DNA of 64,000 nt from Desulfothermus sp964427155 (GTDB lineage: Bacteria > Desulfobacterota > Desulfovibrionia > Desulfovibrionales > Desulfothermaceae). The notes under the pieces are model-generated. The model was not told where the DNA came from. It saw nothing but the letters and a program-made list of their open reading frames with translations, and searched no databases. Positions 1 to 8,133 of the stretch are shown one piece after another. Each line of letters begins with the position of its first letter. Position 1 is the stretch's first letter. The translations under genes and the position numbers were made by a program. The stretch covers positions 6,858-70,857 of the forward strand of contig CAYRSC010000017.1 of the NCBI GenBank assembly GCA_964427155.1, in the 5' to 3' direction.

Positions 1-199
1 ATATTAAATTCCTTATACTCAATTGATATTGCCCTGGCATAGATGGGATCTCTTTTATAAAGTCCTCCTCCTCTGTCTCAACTACAAAATAGGGCTGCAC
101 AAGGTCCCCAGGATGTAAGTATGTCTCCTTTATCAATTCCCTAAAAAAACCAGTCTGCCTGAACCTTCTTCCCCGAAAAAAGCCTTTATCCTCTCTCAT
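1..199 (-). CDS. hemB: Porphobilinogen synthase (delta-aminolevulinate dehydratase), N-terminal part, cut by window edge
   Basis: Condenses two 5-aminolevulinate molecules to porphobilinogen in the cytoplasm, the second step of tetrapyrrole synthesis. Only the first 66 codons are in the window and the frame stays open to the edge. The translated start is arginine-rich, and then reads KETYLHPGDLVQPYFVVE followed by EIPSMPGQYQLS, the typical HemB opening. The ATG at 199 lies inside the end of ahbC (14-base overlap) and follows a GGGAGGGAG ribosome site, so the two genes are co-transcribed and probably translationally coupled. Together they suggest a heme operon. The active-site lysines and metal-binding region lie outside the window. 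Confidence 0.88.
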   Translation of the reverse strand, partial: MREDKGFFRGRRFRQTGFFRELIKETYLHPGDLVQPYFVVETEEEDFIKEIPSMPGQYQLSIRNLI

Positions 200-1391
200 C
201 TCCCTCCCCCTCTTTTAGGCCTATCTCCTCATCGGTTAAATAACAGGCAGGATCCGGGGCCCATATATCTCCATATACCGCCTCGGCCCTTGCCCTAAAA
301 TTTCCCCCACATATATCCAAAAACCTGCACCTGGCACACCTCCCCTTCACATATCTCTTTTTTTCCTTGAGCATGGCCAGCAATTCTATATGAGGGTCTT
401 CCCATACAGCAGAAAAAGGACGCTTAAACACATTTCCAAAGGAATGTGTCCTCCAGAACTGATCTGCATATATCTCCCCATCCCAAGAGATACACCCGAT
501 GCCACGCCCTGAATTATTACCCTCATTAAATCTTAAAAGCTCCATAACCCTTTCTGCCCTTGCCTCATCCTCTTTCAGCAATTTCAGATAGATATAAGGA
601 CCATCTGCATGATTATCCACAGTAAGGACCTCAGGAGAATGTCCCCTCTCAAATAGCTCTCTGGTCTGCTGCAGGATAACATCCATGAGATTCCTGGTCT
701 GCTCATGGGAGAGATCCTCCTCTATAAGGGCAGAGCCCCGTCCACTATATACAAGATGGTAAAAACAGATTCTAGGAATACCCCTTTCTTCAATAATCCT
801 AAAAATATCAGGGACCTGTAACGCATTGGACCTGTTTATGGTAAATCTTAGTCCCACTTTAAGCCCCTCTTCCATACAGTTCTCCACCCCCTTCATGGCC
901 ATCCTGAAGGCCCCTTCCCTGCGCCGAAACCTATCATGGGTCTCCTGGGTACCATCAATGGATATACCCACATACGAAAGTCCAATCCCTTTAAGGTCCC
1001 TGGCCAGGGCCCTATCTATAAGAGTGCCATTTGTGGAAATAACCGCCCTCATCCCCAAGGATACCGCATAAGAGGCCAGTTCCACAATGTCCTTCCTAAC
1101 CAGGGGCTCACCCCCAGAAAACAGCACCACTGGCACCCCAAATGAGGAAAGGTCCTCCAGTATCTCCCTGGCCGCCTGTGTGGAGATCTCATCCCTAGAA
1201 GTAGAATCTGCTCCTGCATAGCAGTGAATACACCTGAGATTACATCTCCTGGTTATGTTCCATACCACCACTGGTTTCTTATCCCGGGAAAACTGAAGGA
1301 GATGAGAAGGCAGGTCCCTGGACCTTCTCCCATAACGAAGGGCATCAGAAGGTTCCACACTTCCACAATACAATTTAGACACACCAATCAT
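186..1391 (-). CDS. ahbC: Radical SAM 12,18-didecarboxysiroheme deacetylase (AhbC/NirJ family)
   Basis: Predicted to act in the siroheme-dependent heme pathway, converting 12,18-didecarboxysiroheme to iron-coproporphyrin III with SAM radical chemistry. The 401-residue protein has a radical SAM motif CNLRCIHC at about residues 50-57. A C-terminal auxiliary-cluster region has Cys in GCISWDG, then GRCARCRFLDIC, and a final Cys in DPACYL. The stretch YADQFWR after GCISWDGE is typical of the AhbC/NirJ group. The start has a GAGAGG ribosome site. Its neighbour hemB overlaps the 3' end, which supports a heme role. A NirJ-type role in heme d1 synthesis is the alternative, but no other nir genes are seen. 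Confidence 0.85.
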   Translation of the reverse strand: MIGVSKLYCGSVEPSDALRYGRRSRDLPSHLLQFSRDKKPVVVWNITRRCNLRCIHCYAGADSTSRDEISTQAAREILEDLSSFGVPVVLFSGGEPLVRKDIVELASYAVSLGMRAVISTNGTLIDRALARDLKGIGLSYVGISIDGTQETHDRFRRREGAFRMAMKGVENCMEEGLKVGLRFTINRSNALQVPDIFRIIEERGIPRICFYHLVYSGRGSALIEEDLSHEQTRNLMDVILQQTRELFERGHSPEVLTVDNHADGPYIYLKLLKEDEARAERVMELLRFNEGNNSGRGIGCISWDGEIYADQFWRTHSFGNVFKRPFSAVWEDPHIELLAMLKEKKRYVKGRCARCRFLDICGGNFRARAEAVYGDIWAPDPACYLTDEEIGLKEGEGDERG

Positions 1392-1422
1392 CTCACACCT
1401 CTCTCTTGGTACAAATCTCTAT

Positions 1423-2091
1423 TTAAAATAGGGTCTTCTTCCTGGGAGGAAATATGGGATATATCTGCCAGGCCCATCTCTTAATAGGAGGATATATGTC
1501 TGTGGCAAGACGATCAATAATAACTGCACCAGCAGCAAATGGAATCCTTTTATTTATTCTAAAAAACACATAATCCTCATTCAGGGCATGTTCTATCTTT
1601 CCCATATGCGTTATAGACCATATAAGTTTAAGGTCCGAGCACGAATATATATCTATTTTCATAGCAATAATACTGTCTCCACTCTCTCCACCCAGCAGGC
1701 AATAAGTTATCTGCGGCATTATCATTACGTCACACCCTGCTTTAGATGCTATTTCTGCAGCCTTTCGCATAGATTTTGGACTTGAGGAAAATAAGAGCAA
1801 TTTTACAAAAACACGATGTTTTAGCCAACTGGCATATAACACCCTGGTCATCTCTCTCTGCATATATTCCCTTGGTGTTATGTCTTGCTTAATCCTAAAA
1901 GGGAAAAGTGCAGCCACAGGATGAAAAGAAGGGATATGCATGGGATAGATGAGATAATCAGGGGAAGCACGATACACCGGCTGAGGACATTTTATCTCAA
2001 TCTCATTTAAGTGAATCTCTCCATACTGGGAGCTACAGGCGCATACCAATCCTATCACAAATACGAGAAAGGTCCTCTTTATAGTGCGCAT
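1423..2091 (-). CDS. Putative lipoprotein of unknown function
   Basis: A 222-residue protein with a short basic N-terminus (MRTIKR), a hydrophobic segment and a lipobox-like end (GLVCAC, then SS), so it is probably exported and lipidated at Cys19. The minus-2 residue of that lipobox is Cys, which is unusual. The mature part contains a region (KSMRKAAEIASKAGCDVMIM) like the nucleotide-or-ligand-type folds seen in other envelope lipoproteins, but I do not recognise a family. It starts 4 bases after the stop of the 107-residue gene and precedes ahbC by about 30 bases. It therefore looks like the third gene of an operon with the Yip1 protein, possibly continuing into the heme genes. Confidence 0.6.
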   Translation of the reverse strand: MRTIKRTFLVFVIGLVCACSSQYGEIHLNEIEIKCPQPVYRASPDYLIYPMHIPSFHPVAALFPFRIKQDITPREYMQREMTRVLYASWLKHRVFVKLLLFSSSPKSMRKAAEIASKAGCDVMIMPQITYCLLGGESGDSIIAMKIDIYSCSDLKLIWSITHMGKIEHALNEDYVFFRINKRIPFAAGAVIIDRLATDIYPPIKRWAWQIYPIFPPRKKTLF

Positions 2092-2095
2092 ACCC

Positions 2096-2419
2096 CTATT
2101 GTACCCTCTTGGTGGGACAGGGAGCCTCCTGAATGCACTTCAACAGCTCCTTTTTAGATACCAGCAGGCTCCTTCTAAGCTCTTCTTTTTTTTCTCTGGA
2201 GAGAGAAGAAAAGGACTTATTCTCCAGGAGCCTATCCAACTGGTCCATCTCCTGCTTTATCCTCTTTATCTTTATCTGAAATTGCTGGTTAGACAACCAC
2301 AATTTGGCAATTACATTCGCCAGATCCCGTATATCCTGAGATAACCTCTTAAACTGAGCAGGGGAATACCTACCCTCTTCCCTATTTTTTCTCCTGAAAA
2401 AACGCAAGAATTTAAACAT
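2096..2419 (-). CDS. Small charged, probably coiled-coil protein of unknown function
   Basis: A 107-residue, highly charged protein. The N-terminus MFKFLRFFRRKNREE is basic and aromatic and could sit on a membrane surface. The rest (about residues 25-95) is rich in Lys, Glu, Gln and Leu with heptad-like spacing, suggesting a helical or coiled-coil structure. There is no signal peptide and no recognised domain. Its start overlaps the 3' end of the Yip1/zinc-ribbon gene by 8 bases and its stop lies 4 bases before the lipoprotein start. That tight packing is the best evidence that it is real and works with those two neighbours. Function unknown. Confidence 0.6.
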   Translation of the reverse strand: MFKFLRFFRRKNREEGRYSPAQFKRLSQDIRDLANVIAKLWLSNQQFQIKIKRIKQEMDQLDRLLENKSFSSLSREKKEELRRSLLVSKKELLKCIQEAPCPTKRVQ

Positions 2420-3266
2420 AAGAAATACCCTTTAAAATAGACACCACCGCAACGGCAAAGAAAAAGGGTAATAACATGGCCAATACCACCTTGGTAGTGG
2501 AGGTGTTATGGGCATATTTAAATCCCAGAAAATTACACACTCCTGACCAGATAAGCCCCACAATGGGACCTATAAAGGGGATAACAGCAAGAAGCATTGG
2601 AGCAGAAGAATAACACAATACCCTGAAGGTTCCCTCAAAACCCCCGGAACCATCCTTTACCAACACAAGACATATATGATTTATAGCAGTACCCACAAAC
2701 AAAAGCCCTGTGAGAAAAAGAGGATACATAAGAAGTAGCATAATAGTAGATACTCCATGTAGACCCATATTTAAAGGAACAGAGGTATATCCCTGGAGAA
2801 AATTCATAAATCCAAGGGGCTTCCATATAAGCCTTACTGCAGTATATATCTCAGAAATGAGAAGATAAAATATAAGAGGTCTTACAAATCCTCCAACCAC
2901 TGGCATCTGTTGAAAGAATCTAGTGGGAGAGAGACATACCTCTTTAATGGTATAAAATAGGGCATTAAAGAATCCATAATGCTCCATCTCTTCCCAGGGA
3001 ATCTTTCCATCTATCCTTCTTCCAGAGGGACTCTCCCCCTCTGCCTTAGATGTCTTATCCCCATCTAAAGAGGCAAGAGCACTCCACAAATCCTTCCCCT
3101 CCTCAGAAGAGAGAGATGTATTATCTTCAACCCCATCTTCCTGTTGAAGCTCTCTGAACCTAAATTTATGGGAACACTTGGGACACGTGGCCATCTGGGC
3201 CCTGGGGGGGATCTTGTCCTCAGGTATCTCTTTGGTAAACCCGCATTTGGGACATGTAATCTGCAT
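2412..3266 (-). CDS. Zinc-ribbon plus Yip1-type membrane protein
   Basis: A 284-residue protein starting at an ATG with an AGGA ribosome site 8 bases upstream; a longer TTG start at 3281 has no such support. The N-terminus has a small zinc ribbon, CPKCGF then CPKCSHKF (residues 5-34), of the MJ0042/zinc_ribbon_5 type. A polar acidic linker follows. From about residue 95 there is a Yip1-like membrane domain with five or so hydrophobic segments, opening with GFFNALFYTIKEVCLSPTRF, a pattern usual in bacterial Yip1 proteins. The molecular role of bacterial Yip1 proteins is not settled. It heads an operon with the coiled-coil and lipoprotein genes and has a good sigma70-like promoter upstream. Confidence 0.75.
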   Translation of the reverse strand: MQITCPKCGFTKEIPEDKIPPRAQMATCPKCSHKFRFRELQQEDGVEDNTSLSSEEGKDLWSALASLDGDKTSKAEGESPSGRRIDGKIPWEEMEHYGFFNALFYTIKEVCLSPTRFFQQMPVVGGFVRPLIFYLLISEIYTAVRLIWKPLGFMNFLQGYTSVPLNMGLHGVSTIMLLLMYPLFLTGLLFVGTAINHICLVLVKDGSGGFEGTFRVLCYSSAPMLLAVIPFIGPIVGLIWSGVCNFLGFKYAHNTSTTKVVLAMLLPFFFAVAVVSILKGISYV

Positions 3267-3320
3267 ATAAGACTTCCTCAACTGGTTTATTTTTGGAAGA
3301 TTTTTATAAAACGATAAAGA

Positions 3321-3349
3321 ATAATACAGTGGCGGTCAAGATTTGACAA
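3321..3349 (-). promoter_or_regulatory. Sigma70-like promoter for the Yip1-protein operon
   Basis: On the minus strand, TTGTCA (3349-3344) and TATTAT (3326-3321) are separated by exactly 17 bases. Five of six bases match the consensus in each box. It lies about 55 bases upstream of the Yip1-protein start. Confidence 0.6.
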
Positions 3350-3381
3350 TACTCAAATAATAGACAATCTAGGGGGTATGA

Positions 3382-3419
3382 GGATTTCCCTTGCAAGGGG
3401 AAGACAAGAAAGGAAATCC
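3382..3419 (+). promoter_or_regulatory. Stem-loop leader upstream of the 89-residue membrane protein
   Basis: GGATTTCC (3382-3389) pairs with GGAAATCC (3412-3419), and between them lies the perfect 12-base palindrome CCCTTGCAAGGG (3388-3399). The element ends 43 bases before the start codon at 3463. It could be an mRNA leader structure or a protein-binding site. No riboswitch class is recognised. Confidence 0.35.
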
Positions 3420-3462
3420 CTACACTAGGTCTCTATAAGAATCTGAAAAAAGGAAGGGGGTT

Positions 3463-3732
3463 ATGAACCTTTCAACACTTGCCGCCTCAGTGTTTATCCT
3501 GAATCTCCCATTTGGCGTCCTGCGGGCACGAAGCAGACGCTTCTCCAGGAAGTGGTTTATCTATATTCATGCCCCCATCCCCCTGGTGATTGTACTGAGG
3601 GTATATTCTGGGCTGGGATTTAAGTTGTCCACCTTTCCCCCTATAATTGGCGCATTTTTTTTGGGACAATTCACTGGAACTATCTTCCATAAGTTATCAT
3701 CCTATCTAAAAAAACGAAAATCCCAGACATAA
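3463..3732 (+). CDS. Small conserved-looking membrane protein
   Basis: An 89-residue protein with an AAGGGGG ribosome site just upstream of its ATG. It has a hydrophobic N-terminus (residues 5-20), a basic turn (RARSRRFSRKW), two further hydrophobic segments (IPLVIVLRVYSGLG, and PPIIGAFFLGQFTGTIF) and a basic C-terminus, so about three short membrane passes. I do not recognise a named family. The stop lies 27 bases inside the 3' end of the convergently transcribed proton-channel subunit at 3706, so the two transcripts overlap tail to tail. It has the only plus-strand start before 11.6 kb, and its function is unknown. Confidence 0.6.
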   Translation: MNLSTLAASVFILNLPFGVLRARSRRFSRKWFIYIHAPIPLVIVLRVYSGLGFKLSTFPPIIGAFFLGQFTGTIFHKLSSYLKKRKSQT

Positions 3733-5841
3733 CATCACCCCCACAAGGACCACAAATACATATGCAGTATAGGTGTTAACTTCTCCCCCATGCATTTTTG
3801 CCAGCTTGGCCGACAAATAAGAAGGCCCTTTAACAAGGGGATAGAGAACAAATCTGTCCATTAGGTGTATATGAACACTTTCCCTCCTTATCCTCATCTG
3901 GAAATGCCCTGCAAGACTTTCACGCTCCTCCACATGGCGAGGTCTTAAGAGGGCTTCAAAGATCACCCTAATGGGCTGGGCAAACCCAGATGCAGTATAG
4001 GTCATCTCACTGAACAACCTCTTAATACCCCCTGCCCATACAGGAGATCTCTCTATCCTTCTCCCACGAAGAGGAAAAATCTCTGTTATCACCATTGCAA
4101 ATAAGACTATAACAAGGATAGTCACAAGCATATATGCGGGAGATGCCACAAACACAACAGGATTTATATTCCCACCCCTGTGCAATATCACAAGTCCCCT
4201 ACCAGGCAAGATGGAGTGTCCAATCCTGGCACCAATCTTCTCAAAATCGTGAAAAAAGGCCAGGGGTAGGTGAGAGTTCCCAGGGGAATGAAAAAAAGCG
4301 GGCACTAAGTAGGGGGAAGAACCTGTTCCACATATGGGAGAGACCACCCTATCCAGTACAGGGATCACATAGGTGGGAGCAACCCCCAACACAAAGCACA
4401 TGAGGGCCAACAAAGCCATTGCCATCATGTCTACTCCCCTTTTCTCCCTCAAGACCTGGACATGGCTGCTCCTGGCACGTCCCAGAAAGGCCATGGAAAA
4501 TAGTCTAACAAAACACGTCACTGCAAGTCCTGCAGTAAGGGCCAGCAACACCCCAGCCAACACAAAGGCCAGTCTCACCCCCAGGGGATGGACCTCCACG
4601 CTCCTTAAAAGTCCCTCCAGGGTGAGCCACTCGCTTATAAACCCATTAAAGGGAGGCATAGCAGAGATGGAGAGGACACCCACCAGCACAAACAATCCAG
4701 TATAGGGCATCTTCTTTAATATCCCTCCCATCTCATCAAGACTTCTGAGGCCCTTACTCCCCTCCACCTCTGAGGCCCCCATAAATAAAAGGGGCTTGAA
4801 TATTGAATGATTTAGCAGGTGATAAAGGGATGCAATAAATGAAATAGATGCAAAGGATGGATGTCCAAGGGATAAAAAGATCAGTCCTGCACCCACACCA
4901 ATGGTAATTATCCCCGCATTCTCAATGGAACTATGGGCAAGTAACCTTTTAAAATCGTCCTCTATACTGGCATAGAGCACCCCCACAAGTGCAGTTATGG
5001 CCCCTGTTAAAAGGACCACCAGGCCAGGACCCACTCCAATAGGGAAGAGTAGAGAGGCATTTACTCTTATTATCCCGTATAACCCCAGGTTCAAAGTGGC
5101 CCCTGCAATAAAGGGGATAAAGGCGCGAGGTGAGGCAGAATATGCCCGGGGAAGCCAGAAATTCAAAGGCACGAGGCCTGCCTTTATCCCAAAACCCACA
5201 AATGACAATATAAAGACCCACCATCTAATAGCAGGGGAGAGGGTGGTGGAGCCCTGGGCTATTGTGGAGAACTCAAGGGAACCTGCGTGGTTGGCCAGCA
5301 ACAAAAATGCCATCATAATGGCCATGGTGCCTGCCTCTCCTATGGCAAGCATAAGATAGCCAGGGCTGGATTTACTGGGGCATGAGACCATGAGATATAT
5401 AAAAATAGACATCATCTCCCAAGCAAGCAAAAAAGAAAATACATCTCCGGCAGTTAGCACAAATATGGAGGAGATAATAATGGAAAAATAGACCCAGGAT
5501 ACACAAGCATCCTCTCCTCTCCCTTCCCTTTTTCGTCCCATCATAGAAGAGGCAAATAGGGAAGAGGCAATTATTACAACAGAGGTGATGGCAAGAAAAA
5601 ATAGGGAGAGGGGATCAAAGGAAAGGATCCACTTCACCTTGCCAAAAAATCTGTATATAGCAAGGGAAAAGACCTCCCGTGAGAGCAGAAGAGGCAAAGA
5701 CCAGATAAAAAGAAATATGCCCCCTGTGACACCTGCCAAGCCCACCAACCAACCACATTCTCTTCTGGAAAGGACCCTATCGCCTATTATCCCAAGTAAG
5801 AAACAACCAAGGGATAGAAAAAAAAGTGTAAATCTCCACAT
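3706..5841 (-). CDS. Proton-conducting membrane subunit of Ehr complex (HyfB/NuoL-M-like)
   Basis: A 711-residue antiporter-like membrane subunit, last gene of the Ehr operon. Features expected of an ion-translocating NuoL/M/N homologue are present: a TM5 glutamate in LLAWEMMS, a TM7 lysine in GIKAGLVPLNFWLPRAY, and the HLLNHSIFKPLLFMG helix. The length and long C-terminal extension match HyfB rather than NuoM. The C-terminal part has a soluble loop (about residues 520-570) and further hydrophobic helices. It is separated from the upstream small-subunit gene by 14 bases. It probably moves protons or sodium ions across the cytoplasmic membrane, driven by redox chemistry in the peripheral arm, whose substrate is unknown. 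Confidence 0.85.
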   Translation of the reverse strand: MWRFTLFFLSLGCFLLGIIGDRVLSRRECGWLVGLAGVTGGIFLFIWSLPLLLSREVFSLAIYRFFGKVKWILSFDPLSLFFLAITSVVIIASSLFASSMMGRKREGRGEDACVSWVYFSIIISSIFVLTAGDVFSFLLAWEMMSIFIYLMVSCPSKSSPGYLMLAIGEAGTMAIMMAFLLLANHAGSLEFSTIAQGSTTLSPAIRWWVFILSFVGFGIKAGLVPLNFWLPRAYSASPRAFIPFIAGATLNLGLYGIIRVNASLLFPIGVGPGLVVLLTGAITALVGVLYASIEDDFKRLLAHSSIENAGIITIGVGAGLIFLSLGHPSFASISFIASLYHLLNHSIFKPLLFMGASEVEGSKGLRSLDEMGGILKKMPYTGLFVLVGVLSISAMPPFNGFISEWLTLEGLLRSVEVHPLGVRLAFVLAGVLLALTAGLAVTCFVRLFSMAFLGRARSSHVQVLREKRGVDMMAMALLALMCFVLGVAPTYVIPVLDRVVSPICGTGSSPYLVPAFFHSPGNSHLPLAFFHDFEKIGARIGHSILPGRGLVILHRGGNINPVVFVASPAYMLVTILVIVLFAMVITEIFPLRGRRIERSPVWAGGIKRLFSEMTYTASGFAQPIRVIFEALLRPRHVEERESLAGHFQMRIRRESVHIHLMDRFVLYPLVKGPSYLSAKLAKMHGGEVNTYTAYVFVVLVGVMLCLGFSFF

Positions 5842-5855
5842 AGATACTAACCTCC

Positions 5856-6569
5856 CTATCTCTCATATTCACCTTTCATCTGTCCAGAAACCAGTAAGAG
5901 TGCATGATAGATGGCCAGGGGAGGGGGAGGACATCCTGGCACTTCCACGTCCACAGGTAGCATCTCCTGGACCACATTTGGGGTAATAAAATCCCTCTCA
6001 AAGATCCCGCCAGAGAGCCCACATGCCCCAACCACAACTACCCTCTTTGGAGAGGGCATGGCCTCATAGGTCCGTATAAGGGGGATCTTCATATGTTCTG
6101 TAAGTCTTCCAACCACAAGCAATACATCTGCCTTCCGAGGGGTGGGAGTAATAAAGAGTCCCGAACGATGCATATTATAATAGGGATTATTCAACAACTT
6201 CACCTCATTTAAGCACGCACCACAGTCCCCCACATCCACTACCCTTATATGGACCGAACCCTTAAAAGAAGGGGGAAGGGGACCACCCTCAGGTGTAAAT
6301 CTGGCCCATTCAAACCCCTCTTCCCACCCTAAAGAAGGAGATGGGCCACACCTTAAACAGTGAATACATCTACCTCTATCCACAAGATCTCCCCCTGGAG
6401 GATCACAAATTACTCCCATGGGACACCTCTCTCTCAACCCCAGCGCAGATCCCTGGGGAAGACGCTCCCCTATAATACCTGGAGATACTCCAGGTGCCTT
6501 TTCCTCCTTCACAGGGTATTGTGAAGACCTACACCTTCCTCTGAGCCCCTTAACAACCCACCTACTCAT
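5856..6569 (-). CDS. Small (NuoB/HyfI-like) iron-sulfur subunit of Ehr complex with N-terminal ferredoxin remnant
   Basis: A 237-residue peripheral subunit. The C-terminal two thirds (from about residue 95) is the NuoB/hydrogenase small-subunit fold, with proximal-cluster ligands in DCGAC, VVGACG and VPGCPPPP, so the [4Fe-4S] site next to the large subunit is intact. The N-terminal part (residues 1-80) resembles a NuoI/HycF ferredoxin that kept Cys49-Pro and CIHCLRC (Cys68, 71, 74) but lost the first CxxCxxC. In 2[4Fe-4S] ferredoxins exactly those four ligands bind one cluster, so a single extra cluster is predicted. The start has a GGGGAG ribosome site. It presumably passes electrons between an unknown donor and the quinone-like site. 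Confidence 0.82.
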   Translation of the reverse strand: MSRWVVKGLRGRCRSSQYPVKEEKAPGVSPGIIGERLPQGSALGLRERCPMGVICDPPGGDLVDRGRCIHCLRCGPSPSLGWEEGFEWARFTPEGGPLPPSFKGSVHIRVVDVGDCGACLNEVKLLNNPYYNMHRSGLFITPTPRKADVLLVVGRLTEHMKIPLIRTYEAMPSPKRVVVVGACGLSGGIFERDFITPNVVQEMLPVDVEVPGCPPPPLAIYHALLLVSGQMKGEYER

Positions 6570-6583
6570 CTGTCTCCCCTCTT

Positions 6584-8131
6584 CTATCTATCGTTTTCCG
6601 CCACACTAAGACCAAATGTGGCTAGGATTATGGGAAAATCCTGAAAGGCAAATCCCTCAACTGCATTGTGAAAACCATGCCAGTTCATAAAGGAAGGGGG
6701 AATTATCCTATAACGAAGCACCCTACCCCCTTCATCTATCCTGACCCACTGTATATTGGCTCCACCTGGTGCCTCCACTGCTCCAACCCCTGACCCAGCC
6801 CTATATTCCGGTGTAATTGCAACTGGTCCACCTGGGATATCCTGGATTATCTCTTTAATTATCCTAAGGGATTGCTCTATCTCTGCACAAAATACACGAA
6901 GACGGGCATAGCCATCCCCTTCCCTCTCTGTGGGAATGCCAAAGTTGATATGGGAATAGAGTAGATAAGGCCTAACCACCCGCATATCGTTGATAATCTC
7001 ACATCCCCTGGCCACTGGCCCCACCATAGCATAGTCCCTCACCTGGGACCTATTGAGCACCCCCACCTCCTCTATCCTATCTAAGAAACTGCTGGTGGAT
7101 ACAAGCAGGTCCTCTATCTCCTTAAACTCCAAAAAGACCCTTTCTAACTCCTCGCTGGCCTCCTTTAAGGTCTCAGAAGAGATATCCTTAGATACCCCGC
7201 CGGCGATAGCCATCCCAAAGAGGTACCTATGACCTGTGAGAGTACAGCAGAGCCGTAGTACCCTCTCCTCCAATATCCCCATTGCATTGGAGGCAATCCA
7301 CAGCCCTGTGGAGGAACATATCCCCTCAATAACCCCTATATGGTGGCGAATACGTTCCAGTTCACAAAAAAATACCCGCAGTACCTGGGCCCTTGGAGGA
7401 GGAGTGATGCCACATATATCCTCTACCGCCTGACATAGACACAGGGCAGATGAAAAAGCACTCTTTCCATTTATCCTCTCACAGAGAAAAATAACCCTGT
7501 CTATCTCCATAAGCTCTGCCTTTTTCTCCACGGCCCTATACTTATAAAATAGACGAGGATAACACCTAACTATCTCCTCCCCAATGGTCTCTATCTGAAA
7601 ATGCACAGATTCTGCCTCCCCAGAAAAAACAGGGCCCACTGGCATCACAAAGGCCCCCTTTGCATCTAGGAGCCTCTGCGGGGGAAGGTCCTGCCAGTAG
7701 TCAAAAGAGGGGTCAGGAAAGTCCTTGTGCATCATGGGGGCTACCCCTTCAGGCCATACATCGTCATGAAGGACAAAATTCCCCAACTTTGGATGTCCCT
7801 GAAACCTTATCCCAAAGAGGTCCTCTATCTCCCTCTCATGCCAATCTGCCCCATGGATGTAAGGACTTATGCTATGGAAAATAGGAATGGCTCTGGAGGA
7901 AGAAACCTCTACTAGCACCACCTTATGTGCTTTAAAGAAAATATAATATAACTTCCACCCCATATCGTCTCTATCTAAAATTATACCAGAAAAAATGTAG
8001 TCAAATTTTGAAAATAAGATATCACAAATCTTCGGAGACAGATTAGAAGGGCATAAGATATATATACAATCATCTTTTTCTTTTATCTTAACTGAAAATG
8101 AGGATTGTATTTGATTTAAAAAATCATACAT
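6584..8131 (-). CDS. Large (NuoCD/HyfG-like) subunit of Ehr complex lacking the [NiFe] ligands
   Basis: A 515-residue fusion of a NuoC-like domain (about 1-150) and a NuoD/hydrogenase large-subunit domain (about 160-515). In group 4 hydrogenases the first metal motif is ERVCGIC; here residues 218-224 read ERINGKS. The C-terminal DPCxxCxxR motif is here GLSVAENDR, with Ser509 and Glu512 in the Cys positions. All four nickel-iron cysteines are therefore missing, while the surrounding sequence aligns without gaps. The protein cannot be a normal hydrogenase. By analogy with complex I it may form a quinone-binding or redox-coupling site. It is 2 bases downstream of the HyfF-like gene, whose end contains its GGAGG ribosome site. 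Confidence 0.88.
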   Translation of the reverse strand: MYDFLNQIQSSFSVKIKEKDDCIYILCPSNLSPKICDILFSKFDYIFSGIILDRDDMGWKLYYIFFKAHKVVLVEVSSSRAIPIFHSISPYIHGADWHEREIEDLFGIRFQGHPKLGNFVLHDDVWPEGVAPMMHKDFPDPSFDYWQDLPPQRLLDAKGAFVMPVGPVFSGEAESVHFQIETIGEEIVRCYPRLFYKYRAVEKKAELMEIDRVIFLCERINGKSAFSSALCLCQAVEDICGITPPPRAQVLRVFFCELERIRHHIGVIEGICSSTGLWIASNAMGILEERVLRLCCTLTGHRYLFGMAIAGGVSKDISSETLKEASEELERVFLEFKEIEDLLVSTSSFLDRIEEVGVLNRSQVRDYAMVGPVARGCEIINDMRVVRPYLLYSHINFGIPTEREGDGYARLRVFCAEIEQSLRIIKEIIQDIPGGPVAITPEYRAGSGVGAVEAPGGANIQWVRIDEGGRVLRYRIIPPSFMNWHGFHNAVEGFAFQDFPIILATFGLSVAENDR

Positions 8132-8133
8132 CC

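Noticed and set aside
5856..8131. Annotating the operon as an active group 4 [NiFe] hydrogenase
   Set aside because: All four nickel-iron ligand Cys in the large subunit are replaced (Asn221, Ser224, Ser509, Glu512), so hydrogen activity is not supported.
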